Source of the DNA: a virus
IMG/VR virus record: IMGVR_UViG_3300042868_008548
Location: 1-21,193 of that record
DNA: 21,193 bases
Reading direction: 5' to 3' (one strand)
Part shown: piece after piece, positions 1 through 8,356 of the stretch
Layout of the letters: each line of letters begins with the position of its first letter
Numbering within the stretch: position 1 is the first letter of the stretch
Notes under the pieces: model-generated
Told to the model about the DNA's origin: nothing
Databases searched by the model: none
Seen by the model: only the letters and a program-made list of their open reading frames with translations
Position numbers and translations under genes: made by a program

Positions 1-578
1 GGTTTTTTAATCTTGTCGGGATCAACCTCCTGTTGTTTAGAATTAAGTTTTCTATTAATTTCTGCTACAGGTAAATTTGTGACTCGCAACAGTTCTGAGC
101 CCGAGGTAATTCCATATCTATCGCTGTCTGTTTTATCAATATCAATTTGTGACGATCCGGCAATCGCAGGCACCATGTTGTTGGCAAATCTTGCTGGCAC
201 GCAACCAATCCAATATCCCTGTGCTGGATCTCCGTCGATGAATACCACTAATACTGTTACGCCCACGTCCGGTGGTACAAACCACATGCCGTAACTTTTT
301 TGTGTGTCGTTATAAGCATCGCTGGTCTTACCCGAGACCGTAGCAGAATTTTGCCCCATAAATTCAAAACCAGTATAACCGAAAAACGGCATAGCACATC
401 TAACCACGTGTGTCTGTGTGTCTTCACCGAAGGTATTTCCTTGTTCTCTTAATAGAGTGACTTCAAGGCCGCCCATTAAACTAGGATCAAGATGATTGAC
501 TATTCTGGCCAGATAGGGACCAGCCCTTAATCCACCTTGATTTGCATATTCCGACGACGGTCTACTTTCTTCAGCCAT
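1..578 (-). CDS. 5: gp5-like baseplate hub spike / tail lysozyme, N-terminal part (runs off left edge)
   Basis: An open frame of 192 codons starts at ATG 578 and leaves the window without a stop, so only the N-terminal part is seen. The protein begins MAEESRPSSEYANQG and then has a beta-rich OB-fold-like stretch: GPYLARIVNHLDPSLMG, later GMWFVPPDVGVTVLVVFIDG and GYWIGCVP. This 'VPP.VG..V.V.FI.GDP..GYW.G' pattern is typical of the OB domain of gp5/gpV/VgrG spike proteins, which sit at the tip of the baseplate hub. In T4, a lysozyme domain and a triple beta-helix follow; that part is not visible, so lysozyme activity cannot be judged. The stop of the next upstream gene of the same minus-strand operon (591) lies 12 bp before this start. 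The family call is fairly sure; the presence of a lysozyme domain is not. Confidence 0.75.
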   Translation of the reverse strand, partial: MAEESRPSSEYANQGGLRAGPYLARIVNHLDPSLMGGLEVTLLREQGNTFGEDTQTHVVRCAMPFFGYTGFEFMGQNSATVSGKTSDAYNDTQKSYGMWFVPPDVGVTVLVVFIDGDPAQGYWIGCVPARFANNMVPAIAGSSQIDIDKTDSDRYGITSGSELLRVTNLPVAEINRKLNSKQQEVDPDKIKK

Positions 579-590
579 TTGATTTATCCA

Positions 591-2954
591 TTAAGTTATT
601 GCTCTATCGCCAGGAACTCGATTGCCTCTCACTGATACAGGCGTAAAGTTTGGTGCAACTGCTTGATTATATCCCGGATCATCTAAAGGTGAACTTGCTA
701 CTGGTTCGTCAGATCCTATTGTCATTGCACCCGATGTTGAAATATTCGGATCATTGAGTAACTCTGGAGGATTATCTTTGTAATCCACTGCCTGTCCTGG
801 CATTCTTAGGCAGGTTAATTTTTGTTTAAATGCCCCATCGGCAAAAATACTTTCGCAGGCAGATACTCTATAAATTCCGCTGAAAGGACTCACTTTACCA
901 CCTGTAGCAAACTCATATAATCCTGTGGTTTCATCTATATCTGTCGGTGTTCTAAAACTGAGATATACATATACATCTCCGCTTTCATAGTTCATTGTTC
1001 CATCTTCAGTAAGGGCCGGATTAGAATCTGACGGTGATGCAAAATAGTTAGATATTCCGCTGTCAACTATCCAATATGGGTCTCCCAGTATCTCTAGATT
1101 CACTGTGACTAATTCTGCCCCGTTATTTAAAAATGCTTCATGAAATGCCTTGGCCACTTGTTGTTCTGTGTCTGTTTGATTGGCTCCACCTTTCAACGAC
1201 TGCTCAATTAATGTAGGATCTCTTTTTAATCTTGCTCGACCGCCACTGGCCAGTTGAGCTCCTGGTGAGGTTCCTTGCCCGGTTTTAGCCTGCTTGTTAA
1301 TCTGCGGTGAAGTTCCGCCGCCGGTGTCGGGATTTGCTGTGGTGCCCGAGTCGCTGGGTTTACTAGAAGTGACCCCTGTAAAGAATAAATTATTAATCTG
1401 TATGTCAAATTTTAACACATCTACATTTTGTCCTGTGTAGATATAATTGTAACCTTTAGAAATCGTTTTTTGTAATTCACTGTAACCAATAGGTGCAGAA
1501 TTCGGATTAGAGAATATTGTTTCATGCACAAGATAAGGAACTACTCGGAAGGTATATTTTCTAGCATATTCGCCAGTAACTTCATCAAATTTTAATAATT
1601 CAATCTGAACGTCTAGTCGAAACCACTTGATAAATCCTTCGGGGGTTCGACCAGTTTTTGAATTAGGATTAATAGCGTTGGCTGCATAATCTGAACTTAA
1701 TATTATTTGGTTCATAATTGCTGTAAGGCTTTGTCCTTGTGCAAATTGAAACACACGCTTGGTTGGATCGATAACCATTTTATCTCTGTTGATCAATCCG
1801 GTTCTAGCATCTCGTTGATCGTTTTTACGCATCACATAGGTTCCGCCTTTGCTCTGATCGAATCCCATACTGGCTCCACCTATTTCATTTTGGTCAAAAT
1901 CTTTTTTTACTTCTACATTGGTACCACTGATCACTGTTTTTGGTGATTCGTTAGGATCCACTGTGGCAGCCTTGGTATTAGCTGGACCATTCACTGAATT
2001 AAATTCTGATGATTTTGTGGGGAATACTATTTCGTAGACATCTTTTTCTCCGATCAATTCATCGTCTTTTAATCTCTGCTCTATGTCATTTAAAACTTTT
2101 TGTAGACTTTCATTAGTAGTGCCCGACAATAATTCTTCTACAAGACCTTTTTCTCCTAGTGTTAATTTCACATCATTAAATGCTAGATTAACAAGATCGC
2201 TGAATCCTTTATGGTTGAAGGGCACACCTTCCATTTTATAGGTGCTGCCACTTTCATTGACTTCAAATTTTGCAGCCGTTATACACAGTGTAAAAAATTT
2301 AGGTTTCACAGATGTATATGGAACCCCTAGTTCGTCGTACCCTTGAAAATCTAATCTCAACACAAAGGGTGTGTTATTAAGGTAGTTAGGATATCCTGCA
2401 TTTTTTGCCGCTATCTGTAGACTCTGTAATAATAGTCCCATAGAATATGGTTCGTATATAGTCCACTCAAATTTAAAAGCATTGCTGTTACCTGTTTTTT
2501 TATTGGCACCTACCACTGCTTTCATGGTAAAATTGTTGATAAAAAATTCTGGGGTGCCGCTGGCTGTCTGCACTCGCTGGGTATCGTATCTACCACCAGA
2601 ACTCATTACTATATATTTTAGGTCGGCAGGACTGTTTCTATATGATCTAGGATCGTTATACTGTTCTGGAGTGAGGCATGCCAAGGTCCATAATGGCGTA
2701 TATGATGCAAATTGTTCTAGAGGATTTGGTATTACCTTGGGTAATTGTATCGTGGCTTCATTGGATCTTAAAGTGTCGTTCTCTAGACTGCTGGTACCGT
2801 TGTTTATAACATCTGTGGCTCGTGCTGGTACTAATCCTGTGGTTACTGTTGCTGACCCTTTGCTGATAAATGTTGATAGCTCATTACCTAAGCTAACACC
2901 ACCGTCTGGTCTTATAACTTCTACTATCGCTCTACCAATATCTCTGATAGCCAT
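591..2954 (-). CDS. large baseplate structural protein, possible hub (gp27-like) component
   Basis: This 787-residue protein starts at ATG 2954, with an AGGAATC ribosome site inside the end of the gp53 gene, and lies in the gp53-gp5 baseplate operon. It has no signal peptide or membrane segment. The N-terminal half includes PEFFINNFTMKAVVG and FKFEWTIYEPYSMGLLLQSL. The centre has VFQFAQGQSLTAIMNQIIL, a type of segment found in hub/tail proteins of the gp27/gpD class. A Gly/Ser/Thr-rich linker lies around residues 520-580, followed by a C-terminal part with NLEILGDPYWI and YRVSACES. I associate this protein with virion structural proteins of marine T4-like phages. Its position directly upstream of gp5, and a spike needs a hub partner, suggests it takes the gp27 role; that is inference. 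The structural call is fairly firm, the exact subunit is not. Confidence 0.6.
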   Translation of the reverse strand: MAIRDIGRAIVEVIRPDGGVSLGNELSTFISKGSATVTTGLVPARATDVINNGTSSLENDTLRSNEATIQLPKVIPNPLEQFASYTPLWTLACLTPEQYNDPRSYRNSPADLKYIVMSSGGRYDTQRVQTASGTPEFFINNFTMKAVVGANKKTGNSNAFKFEWTIYEPYSMGLLLQSLQIAAKNAGYPNYLNNTPFVLRLDFQGYDELGVPYTSVKPKFFTLCITAAKFEVNESGSTYKMEGVPFNHKGFSDLVNLAFNDVKLTLGEKGLVEELLSGTTNESLQKVLNDIEQRLKDDELIGEKDVYEIVFPTKSSEFNSVNGPANTKAATVDPNESPKTVISGTNVEVKKDFDQNEIGGASMGFDQSKGGTYVMRKNDQRDARTGLINRDKMVIDPTKRVFQFAQGQSLTAIMNQIILSSDYAANAINPNSKTGRTPEGFIKWFRLDVQIELLKFDEVTGEYARKYTFRVVPYLVHETIFSNPNSAPIGYSELQKTISKGYNYIYTGQNVDVLKFDIQINNLFFTGVTSSKPSDSGTTANPDTGGGTSPQINKQAKTGQGTSPGAQLASGGRARLKRDPTLIEQSLKGGANQTDTEQQVAKAFHEAFLNNGAELVTVNLEILGDPYWIVDSGISNYFASPSDSNPALTEDGTMNYESGDVYVYLSFRTPTDIDETTGLYEFATGGKVSPFSGIYRVSACESIFADGAFKQKLTCLRMPGQAVDYKDNPPELLNDPNISTSGAMTIGSDEPVASSPLDDPGYNQAVAPNFTPVSVRGNRVPGDRAIT

Positions 2955-2955
2955 A

Positions 2956-3258
2956 TTAGATTCCTAAAAATTTTTCTAGGTTTGATCTTTTTGGAAGATA
3001 GATAGTTATTCCTGGTTCAAAATCATAGATAGGGTCTTTAAGCACGCTCATATTACGCTGTACAAACACCCACCATAATTTAGGATTACCGTAGAGATCG
3101 TAGGCCAATAGATCCGGTCTGTGTCGATATTGATTTTCAATCACATATCTAAAATCGTCGTTTTCAGCTGGCACTGGTCTTATTGACAGCAGTTCTAGAT
3201 ATAGTTTATTCTGTCTAGTATTGTTATAGGGACTGGATTTGCTGTACGTGATTGCCAT
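2956..3258 (-). CDS. 53: baseplate wedge subunit gp53
   Basis: This 100-residue protein carries the gp53 core: RPDLLAYDLYGNPKLWWVF followed by QRNMSVLKDPIYDFEPG and ITIYLP. This is the LysM-like 'D.YG.P.LWW.I...N.i.DP....G..i.IP' pattern of T4 gp53. In T4, gp53 completes the baseplate wedge and is needed for joining wedges around the hub. It is about half the length of T4 gp53 (196 aa), so it represents mainly the conserved core. The stop is separated by a single base from the next gene's start (2954), and the start (3258) by a single base from the upstream gene's stop (3260), so translational coupling is likely. I am confident in this call. Confidence 0.85.
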   Translation of the reverse strand: MAITYSKSSPYNNTRQNKLYLELLSIRPVPAENDDFRYVIENQYRHRPDLLAYDLYGNPKLWWVFVQRNMSVLKDPIYDFEPGITIYLPKRSNLEKFLGI

Positions 3259-3259
3259 C

Positions 3260-4384
3260 TTAAATGTATCCTACACTGTCTGCGGCCTTGCCTCTTGAAT
3301 AATCTTGCAGGCTGAATTTTCTTAATCTACGTCTGTTGTACACCGGAGTCACTGTCACTGATATTGTGCTGAGCACAGGAACCCATGTATTTGTTCCAAA
3401 CGTGTTGCATCTTATGTAGTTTACATCATCTTTGAGATCCACAGAAAAGGCTTTGACAATCACCGGAACCTTGTCAAAAATACTTGATCCGTAGCCTGAT
3501 AAATTACAGACTATAGGAGGATTTCCTGCGAATTCTCCTTCACCAAAAAACATTTTAGTGGCAGTTTTAAAGAAGGTAGTGGCCGCTATCCAATAGGCTG
3601 CATCGGTTTCTGTTTCGCAACTGAACTCACCGCTGATCTGAATATCATCTACAACGCTGTTTTTATATGCCTGGAATTGATAATTGCTGTGTGTGGTATC
3701 TATAGCTGTGTAGTTGGCTTTGGTGGACACTGTGATATTAGGATTATAAGGCCAAACCACGCCGCCAGTGTTTTCTAATAATTTAAACAGCGGACTGTTG
3801 AATATGTTCCACTGTGCATTGATTCTCACACGCCAATCATTTTTTGCACTAGGTTGCAGTTGTATAGGTGATCCTTGTTTAAGAAACAGTTCACCACCTG
3901 ATGGCAGGTTAGCACCTCTTCTAAGACTTAGAAAATTATTCAACATACCTGCGGATGAAGAAATTTGTCCTGCTAGACTCTGCAATCCGCCTGCAAGATT
4001 ACCGCCTGTTAATTTGTTTAGTGTACCTGAGATATCTGCAGTGATGTTGCTGGTTGAGCCTGCTACGGTTTGCAGAGTTGAGATGCCTCCTGCCACTGTA
4101 CTCTGTATGGTATTGCCCAGTCCGCTTAGTGTTGTGCCGCCGCCTGCAATAAAATTACTGTCTCCATTTTTAAGAGCGTCTAGCCCTGTTCCTATACCAG
4201 CTGTTAATCCGTTTAATCCGCTGCCAATTTCTCCACTGAGTCTGGAAATAGTTGCATCAAGATTGGCTTTAGATAGTGCATCACCTATCTGTGGTAAGCG
4301 AGCCTGCGCTTCGTTGGTGGCCTGCGTGATGGCCTGCGATGATGATGTAATTAGCTGTGCTAAAGGGTTTACAGATAATGGCAT
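3260..4384 (-). CDS. 48: baseplate tail-tube cap/initiator protein, gp48-like (or gp54-like)
   Basis: This 374-residue protein is the first gene of the minus-strand baseplate operon. Residues about 1-150 are Gly/Ser/Thr/Leu-rich and low in complexity (for example GSGLNGLTAGIGTGLDAL). Residues about 175-374 look like a folded tube-type domain: WNIFNSPLFKLLENTGGVVW, then VVDDIQISGEFSCETETDA and FGTNTWVPVLSTISVTVTPVYN, ending SRGKAADSVGYI. A variable N-terminus followed by a tail-tube-like domain fits T4 gp48 (364 aa) and gp54 (320 aa), which cap the baseplate and start tube polymerisation. Being next to gp53 favours gp48, but I cannot exclude gp54. The ATG at 4384 has a GGAG 14 bases upstream, a rather long spacing. 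Confidence 0.6.
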   Translation of the reverse strand: MPLSVNPLAQLITSSSQAITQATNEAQARLPQIGDALSKANLDATISRLSGEIGSGLNGLTAGIGTGLDALKNGDSNFIAGGGTTLSGLGNTIQSTVAGGISTLQTVAGSTSNITADISGTLNKLTGGNLAGGLQSLAGQISSSAGMLNNFLSLRRGANLPSGGELFLKQGSPIQLQPSAKNDWRVRINAQWNIFNSPLFKLLENTGGVVWPYNPNITVSTKANYTAIDTTHSNYQFQAYKNSVVDDIQISGEFSCETETDAAYWIAATTFFKTATKMFFGEGEFAGNPPIVCNLSGYGSSIFDKVPVIVKAFSVDLKDDVNYIRCNTFGTNTWVPVLSTISVTVTPVYNRRRLRKFSLQDYSRGKAADSVGYI

Positions 4385-4411
4385 TTTGAGTAAATATTCT
4401 CCGTTATACTC

Positions 4412-4419
4412 TATTTATT
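4412..4419 (-). promoter_or_regulatory. late-promoter-like octamer for the baseplate operon (minus strand)
   Basis: Read on the minus strand this is AATAAATA, one base from the T4 late promoter consensus TATAAATA recognised by gp55. It lies 27 bases upstream of the gp48-like start at 4384, so a transcript starting about 10 bases downstream would have a short leader. The position in the divergent gap between a late structural operon and gp55 supports it. An 8-base AT motif alone is weak evidence in DNA this AT-rich. Confidence 0.45.
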
Positions 4420-4437
4420 CTTTACAAAATGTGCTAT

Positions 4438-4443
4438 TATAAT
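4438..4443 (+). promoter_or_regulatory. sigma70-type -10 box upstream of gp55
   Basis: A perfect TATAAT lies 23 bases upstream of the gp55 ATG at 4467, and AGGAG (4451-4455) provides a ribosome site. No clear -35 box is seen at the usual spacing (4415-4420 is TTATTC), so this could be an early promoter or an activator-dependent middle promoter for gp55-gp47-gp46. It is a weak call resting on one box and its position. Confidence 0.35.
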
Positions 4444-4466
4444 AAGTAATAGGAGAATCATATCTA

Positions 4467-5312
4467 ATGACACTGATACCAAAAATAAAGTACCTAACCA
4501 ACAAAGACCTACTAAAAGAGATCCATCGCAGCAAAAACACATACTGTACATACACAGACAAGGCCTACAGCGATTATGATCTAATCGTAAGCAGTCTAGA
4601 AAAACTCAACATCAGAACCATCGCAGAAGCCAAAAGAAACCGTGCATCAAGAATGAGCAAGATTGCACACGAAGCTGGAATGATCGCAGCCGGTAAAAAA
4701 TTACCTGCCAAAGAATTTGAAGTAGACTATAAAAAAATTACCAAAGAAGAGCTGGTGTTCCGTATCATGACTTTTGAACATATACCGCTGGCTCCGGGTC
4801 GTAAAAAGACACTAAAAAATACTGCTGACAGTCATGACAAGGTAAACTTTCCTCCGTTCCAACATTGGAAGTTTGATGACAAAGGCAACCTAATATGTGT
4901 AGGAAAAAGCCATTGGAAAGGTCCGCTAGACTCTGGTGAGTTCAATAAAGAACATGGACAGATGACTGATAATCTAGCTCGTATGTTTTTAAAATTATGT
5001 GAACGATATGCAACTAGAGGTAACGTTCGTGGATATACCTACAATGATGAAATGCGTGGACAGGCCATACTTCAACTAACCCAAATAGGACTACAATTTG
5101 ATGAAAGTAAATCTGACAACCCTTTTGCTTACTATACTGCTGCTGTTACTAATTCATTCGTTAGAATTATCAACATTGAAAAACGTAACCAAAATATTAG
5201 AGACGACATCCTCGAAATAAATGGTATGAATCCAAGTTGGACTCGTCAGAATAGTGGTAGTGGTCCTGCAGCTGGTCCTGTGACAATCACTACCGGCAAC
5301 GAAGAAGATTGA
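4467..5312 (+). CDS. 55: late-transcription sigma factor gp55, with a long internal extension
   Basis: This 281-residue protein begins MTLIPKIKYLTNKDLLKEI, matching the 'Y..NK.LL..I' start of T4 gp55. The sigma region 2-like core is near the C-terminus, residues about 165-250: MTDNLARMFLKLCERYATRG, DEMRGQAILQLTQIGLQFDE, NPFAYYTAAVTNSFVRIIN and IEKRNQNIRDD. gp55 binds the host RNA polymerase and recognises TATAAATA late promoters. T4 gp55 is about 185 aa; here roughly 130 extra residues (about 25-160) separate the first motif from the core and include FEHIPLAPGRKKT and VNFPPFQHWKFDDKG. The C-terminus (GPVTITTGNEED) lacks the hydrophobic clamp-binding motif that T4 gp55 uses to contact gp45. 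It is the first gene of the gp55-gp47-gp46 unit. The assignment is confident; the role of the extension is unknown. Confidence 0.85.
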   Translation: MTLIPKIKYLTNKDLLKEIHRSKNTYCTYTDKAYSDYDLIVSSLEKLNIRTIAEAKRNRASRMSKIAHEAGMIAAGKKLPAKEFEVDYKKITKEELVFRIMTFEHIPLAPGRKKTLKNTADSHDKVNFPPFQHWKFDDKGNLICVGKSHWKGPLDSGEFNKEHGQMTDNLARMFLKLCERYATRGNVRGYTYNDEMRGQAILQLTQIGLQFDESKSDNPFAYYTAAVTNSFVRIINIEKRNQNIRDDILEINGMNPSWTRQNSGSGPAAGPVTITTGNEED

Positions 5313-5343
5313 TCTTTATAACAAAAGAGTTTAAAATATATCT

Positions 5344-6354
5344 ATGAGTCTATTTAAAAAGGTAGCCTGTTTCACTGACATTCACTTTGGGCTGAAAAGC
5401 GGTAGTAGAGTCCATAATCAAGACTGCGAAGATTTTGTCACTTGGTTTTGTGATACTGCTAAAGCACAAGGTTGCGAAACTGCAATCTTCCTAGGTGACT
5501 GGCATCACAATCGATCTACCACCGATGTCAGCACAATGAACTATACCGTTTCAAATCTTGAGAAGTTAAGTCAGAGTTTTGAAAAAGTTTATTTCATATT
5601 GGGCAATCACGATCTATTCTACAAAGACAAGCGTGAAATTAATTCCATTGAGTTCATGCGATTATTTCCAAATGTAATTCCAATTAAAGAAACACTCACA
5701 GAAGGCGATGTAACTATCATGCCTTGGTTAGTGGGTGAAGAATGGCGCAATGTATCTAAGATCAAAAGTCGATATGTGTTTGGACATTTGGAATTGCCCC
5801 TATTCTACATGAACGCCATGGTACAGATGCCTGATCACGGGCAGTTACAGGGCGATCACTTTGTGAATCAAGAGTATGTGTTTAGTGGACATTTTCACAA
5901 ACGTCAATCTAAAGGCAACATCACTTATATTGGCAATGCTTTCCCGCACAACTACGCAGACGCAGGCGATGATGAGCGTGGTATGATGATATTAGAGTGG
6001 GGTGGGAAACCTGAGTACTTAACTTGGGATCAACAACCGATATATAGAACATACAAATTAAGTCAGATCATCGATACACCAGATAAACTTCTGCGTGAAA
6101 AGATGCATTGTCGTGTTACCATCGATTTACCAATTAGTTTCGAAGAAGCTAACTTTATCAAAGAACAATTCATTCCGCAGTATAATCTGCGCGAGTTGAT
6201 GTTGATTCCTGAAAAAGTTCAAGTAGAATCAAATGCTACTCCTATCGATATCACATTTGAATCAGTTGATACTATTGTTATGAATCAGATCAATGCCATC
6301 GAAAGCGATACCTACGACAAAGCACTGCTATTGGATATCTACAAAGACCTATGA
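5344..6354 (+). CDS. 47: recombination endonuclease subunit gp47 (Mre11-like)
   Basis: This 336-residue metallophosphoesterase shows the Mre11/SbcD motifs in order: CFTDIHFG (D12, H14), FLGDWHHN, ILGNHD, FGHLELP and FSGHFHKRQ. These Asp, His and Asn residues bind the two catalytic metal ions. With gp46 it forms the complex that resects DNA ends for recombination-dependent replication and repair in T4. The length is close to T4 gp47 (339 aa), suggesting an intact enzyme. The start is 31 bases after gp55, and the stop overlaps the gp46 start in an ATGA at 6351-6354, so the two subunits are probably translated together. Very confident. Confidence 0.95.
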   Translation: MSLFKKVACFTDIHFGLKSGSRVHNQDCEDFVTWFCDTAKAQGCETAIFLGDWHHNRSTTDVSTMNYTVSNLEKLSQSFEKVYFILGNHDLFYKDKREINSIEFMRLFPNVIPIKETLTEGDVTIMPWLVGEEWRNVSKIKSRYVFGHLELPLFYMNAMVQMPDHGQLQGDHFVNQEYVFSGHFHKRQSKGNITYIGNAFPHNYADAGDDERGMMILEWGGKPEYLTWDQQPIYRTYKLSQIIDTPDKLLREKMHCRVTIDLPISFEEANFIKEQFIPQYNLRELMLIPEKVQVESNATPIDITFESVDTIVMNQINAIESDTYDKALLLDIYKDL

Positions 6355-8129
6355 TAAAAATTAAAAATCTAACAGTACGCAATTTTATGAGTGTGGGCAA
6401 TCAAACGCAGGCCATTGACTTTGACAAGGGGCAACTGACTTTGGTCTTAGGTGAGAACTTAGACTTGGGTGGTGACGATAGTGGTGCTCGTAACGGCACA
6501 GGTAAAACTACCATCATTAATGGGTTAAGTTATGCAATATACGGACAAGCGTTAACTAACATCAAACGTGATAATTTAATCAACAAAATTAATTCAAAAG
6601 GTATGCTGTGTACTGTTACCTTTGAAAAAGACGGTGTTGAATATCATATTGAGCGTGGTCGCAAACCTAATTTACTGAGATTCAGTATCAATGGTCAAGA
6701 GCAGGATTTGGAAGATCTAGACGAATCGCAAGGTGACAGCCGTGAAACACAAAAAAGCATTGAAGAAATGATCGGTATGAGTCACGAAATGTTTAAACAT
6801 CTTGTGGCTCTAAACACTTATACCGAACCTTTCTTAGCTCTGAAACCCAATGATCAGCGCAGCATCATTGAACAACTGCTGGGTATCACACTGTTAAGTG
6901 AAAAAGCAGAAAATCTCAAAGAACAACTGCGGCTGACCAAGGATGCTATTTCCACAGAAAACACACGCATAGAGACTGTGAAGGCTTCCAACGACAGAAT
7001 TCAACAAAGCATAGACGCTCTAGAACGCAAACAGAAGCTATGGGACGAGCAGAAAGAAACTGCCATAGAGAATCTTAGAAAAAGCATGGATAGACTCAGT
7101 ACTGTTGACATTGATGTTGAGATTGCAGCACAAAAAACATTGATAGAATGGACTGCGAATAAAAAAGAACGTGACAATCTCGTGTCGCTGATAGCAAAAC
7201 AAACAGCTACTTTAGACCGTGAACAAAAAATATTAGAGAAACTAGAAGAGGAATCAACTCTGTTGGCAGCTCACAAGTGTCATAGCTGTGGTCAGGACAT
7301 ACATGATACTAAACATGAGGACATGGTTGGTGCTAAAGTCAAACAAGTAGAGGAAAGTCGTACATCTATTGCGGAACATCAATTAGAACTTGCAGCATTC
7401 AACGAAGCATTAGGTCTGGTAGGGGAACTGGGTGCATGTCCGCAGGTACATTATGACGGGCTGGAGCAGGCCCTGAATCATAAAAACACACTAAGTGGAT
7501 TGGAGAAGGATGTTAGCACCAAGCAGGACGAAACCAATCCTTATCTAGAACAGATTGAAGAATTAAAAAACACTGCGGTACAGGAAATATCTTGGGATCA
7601 TGCCAATGAGTTAGTTCGTGTCAAAGAACATCAAGAATTCTTGTACAAATTGTTAACCAACAAAGACTCGTTTGTGCGTAAACGCATCATTGATCAAAAC
7701 TTGGCTTTCTTGAATCAGCGTTTGACCTATTATTTAGACAAGATTGGCTTGCCGCACATCGTGGAATTCCAAAATGATCTATCAGTTATCATCACACAAC
7801 TAGGACAAGACCTAGACTTTGATAATCTAAGTCGCGGTGAACGCAATAGATTGATATTATCTATGTCATGGGCATTCCGTGATGTGTGGGAAAATCTATA
7901 TCACAGCATTAATCTGTTGTTTATTGATGAACTAGTGGATTCTGGTATGGATTCCAGCGGTGTAGAATCTAGTATCGCTGTGTTAAAACGCATGACCCGT
8001 GAGCGTGAGAAGAATGTTTTCTTGATTTCACATAGAGATGACTTAACCAGTAGGGTGAATCATGTGCTGAAGGTAATCAAAGAAAACGGATTTACCAGTT
8101 ACTCCAACGACGTTGACATTGTAGAATGA
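6351..8129 (+). CDS. 46: recombination endonuclease subunit gp46 (Rad50-like SMC ATPase)
   Basis: This 592-residue protein has the Rad50/SbcC layout. The N-terminal ATPase half carries the Walker A GARNGTGKTT (K52). A coiled-coil arm runs from about residue 180 to 460, with a zinc-hook CHSCG (C310 and C313) in the middle. The C-terminal half has the signature LSRGERNRL and the Walker B LLFIDELVDSG, then an H-loop-like ISHRDD. It works with gp47 in ATP-dependent end resection. T4 gp46 is 560 aa, so the length is normal. Both ends are coupled by 4-base ATGA overlaps, to gp47 upstream and to the small gene at 8126 downstream. Very confident. Confidence 0.95.
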   Translation: MIKIKNLTVRNFMSVGNQTQAIDFDKGQLTLVLGENLDLGGDDSGARNGTGKTTIINGLSYAIYGQALTNIKRDNLINKINSKGMLCTVTFEKDGVEYHIERGRKPNLLRFSINGQEQDLEDLDESQGDSRETQKSIEEMIGMSHEMFKHLVALNTYTEPFLALKPNDQRSIIEQLLGITLLSEKAENLKEQLRLTKDAISTENTRIETVKASNDRIQQSIDALERKQKLWDEQKETAIENLRKSMDRLSTVDIDVEIAAQKTLIEWTANKKERDNLVSLIAKQTATLDREQKILEKLEEESTLLAAHKCHSCGQDIHDTKHEDMVGAKVKQVEESRTSIAEHQLELAAFNEALGLVGELGACPQVHYDGLEQALNHKNTLSGLEKDVSTKQDETNPYLEQIEELKNTAVQEISWDHANELVRVKEHQEFLYKLLTNKDSFVRKRIIDQNLAFLNQRLTYYLDKIGLPHIVEFQNDLSVIITQLGQDLDFDNLSRGERNRLILSMSWAFRDVWENLYHSINLLFIDELVDSGMDSSGVESSIAVLKRMTREREKNVFLISHRDDLTSRVNHVLKVIKENGFTSYSNDVDIVE

Positions 8130-8356
8130 CCACAGAAAGTCACGACAAGATGATTGCTGCTTTTCAGGAATACTTTAAGTGGCAGGAACGATTTGAATAC
8201 AAAGGCTCAGACGAAGCAGGCATCAAGGCACGCTATTGGCTATCAGAAATACGCAATCTAGCATCAACTAGGCGCACAGAAATACAGGCAAAACGAGAAT
8301 CAAGAAAGCTAGCCAGAAAAGGCATCAAAGGCAGACCTCCAAAACTAACTAAATGA
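8126..8356 (+). CDS. small conserved basic protein of unknown function downstream of gp46
   Basis: This 76-residue protein starts in the ATGA overlap with the gp46 stop. It is mostly helical and charged: EYFKWQERFEYKGSDEAG and ARYWLSEIRNLASTRR, then a strongly basic tail (AKRESRKLARKGIKGRPPK). I recognise it only as a type of small protein seen beside gp46 in marine T4-like phages; I know of no function. The basic tail, with an AT-hook-like GRPP, could bind nucleic acid, and tight coupling to gp46/47 hints at a role in recombination or replication. Both points are inference. The stop at 8354-8356 is followed directly by the next gene's GTG. Confidence 0.65.
   Translation: MTTESHDKMIAAFQEYFKWQERFEYKGSDEAGIKARYWLSEIRNLASTRRTEIQAKRESRKLARKGIKGRPPKLTK

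Noticed and set aside
13-294. Plus-strand open frame at the left edge
   Set aside because: The minus strand carries a clear gp5 OB-domain sequence over the same bases.
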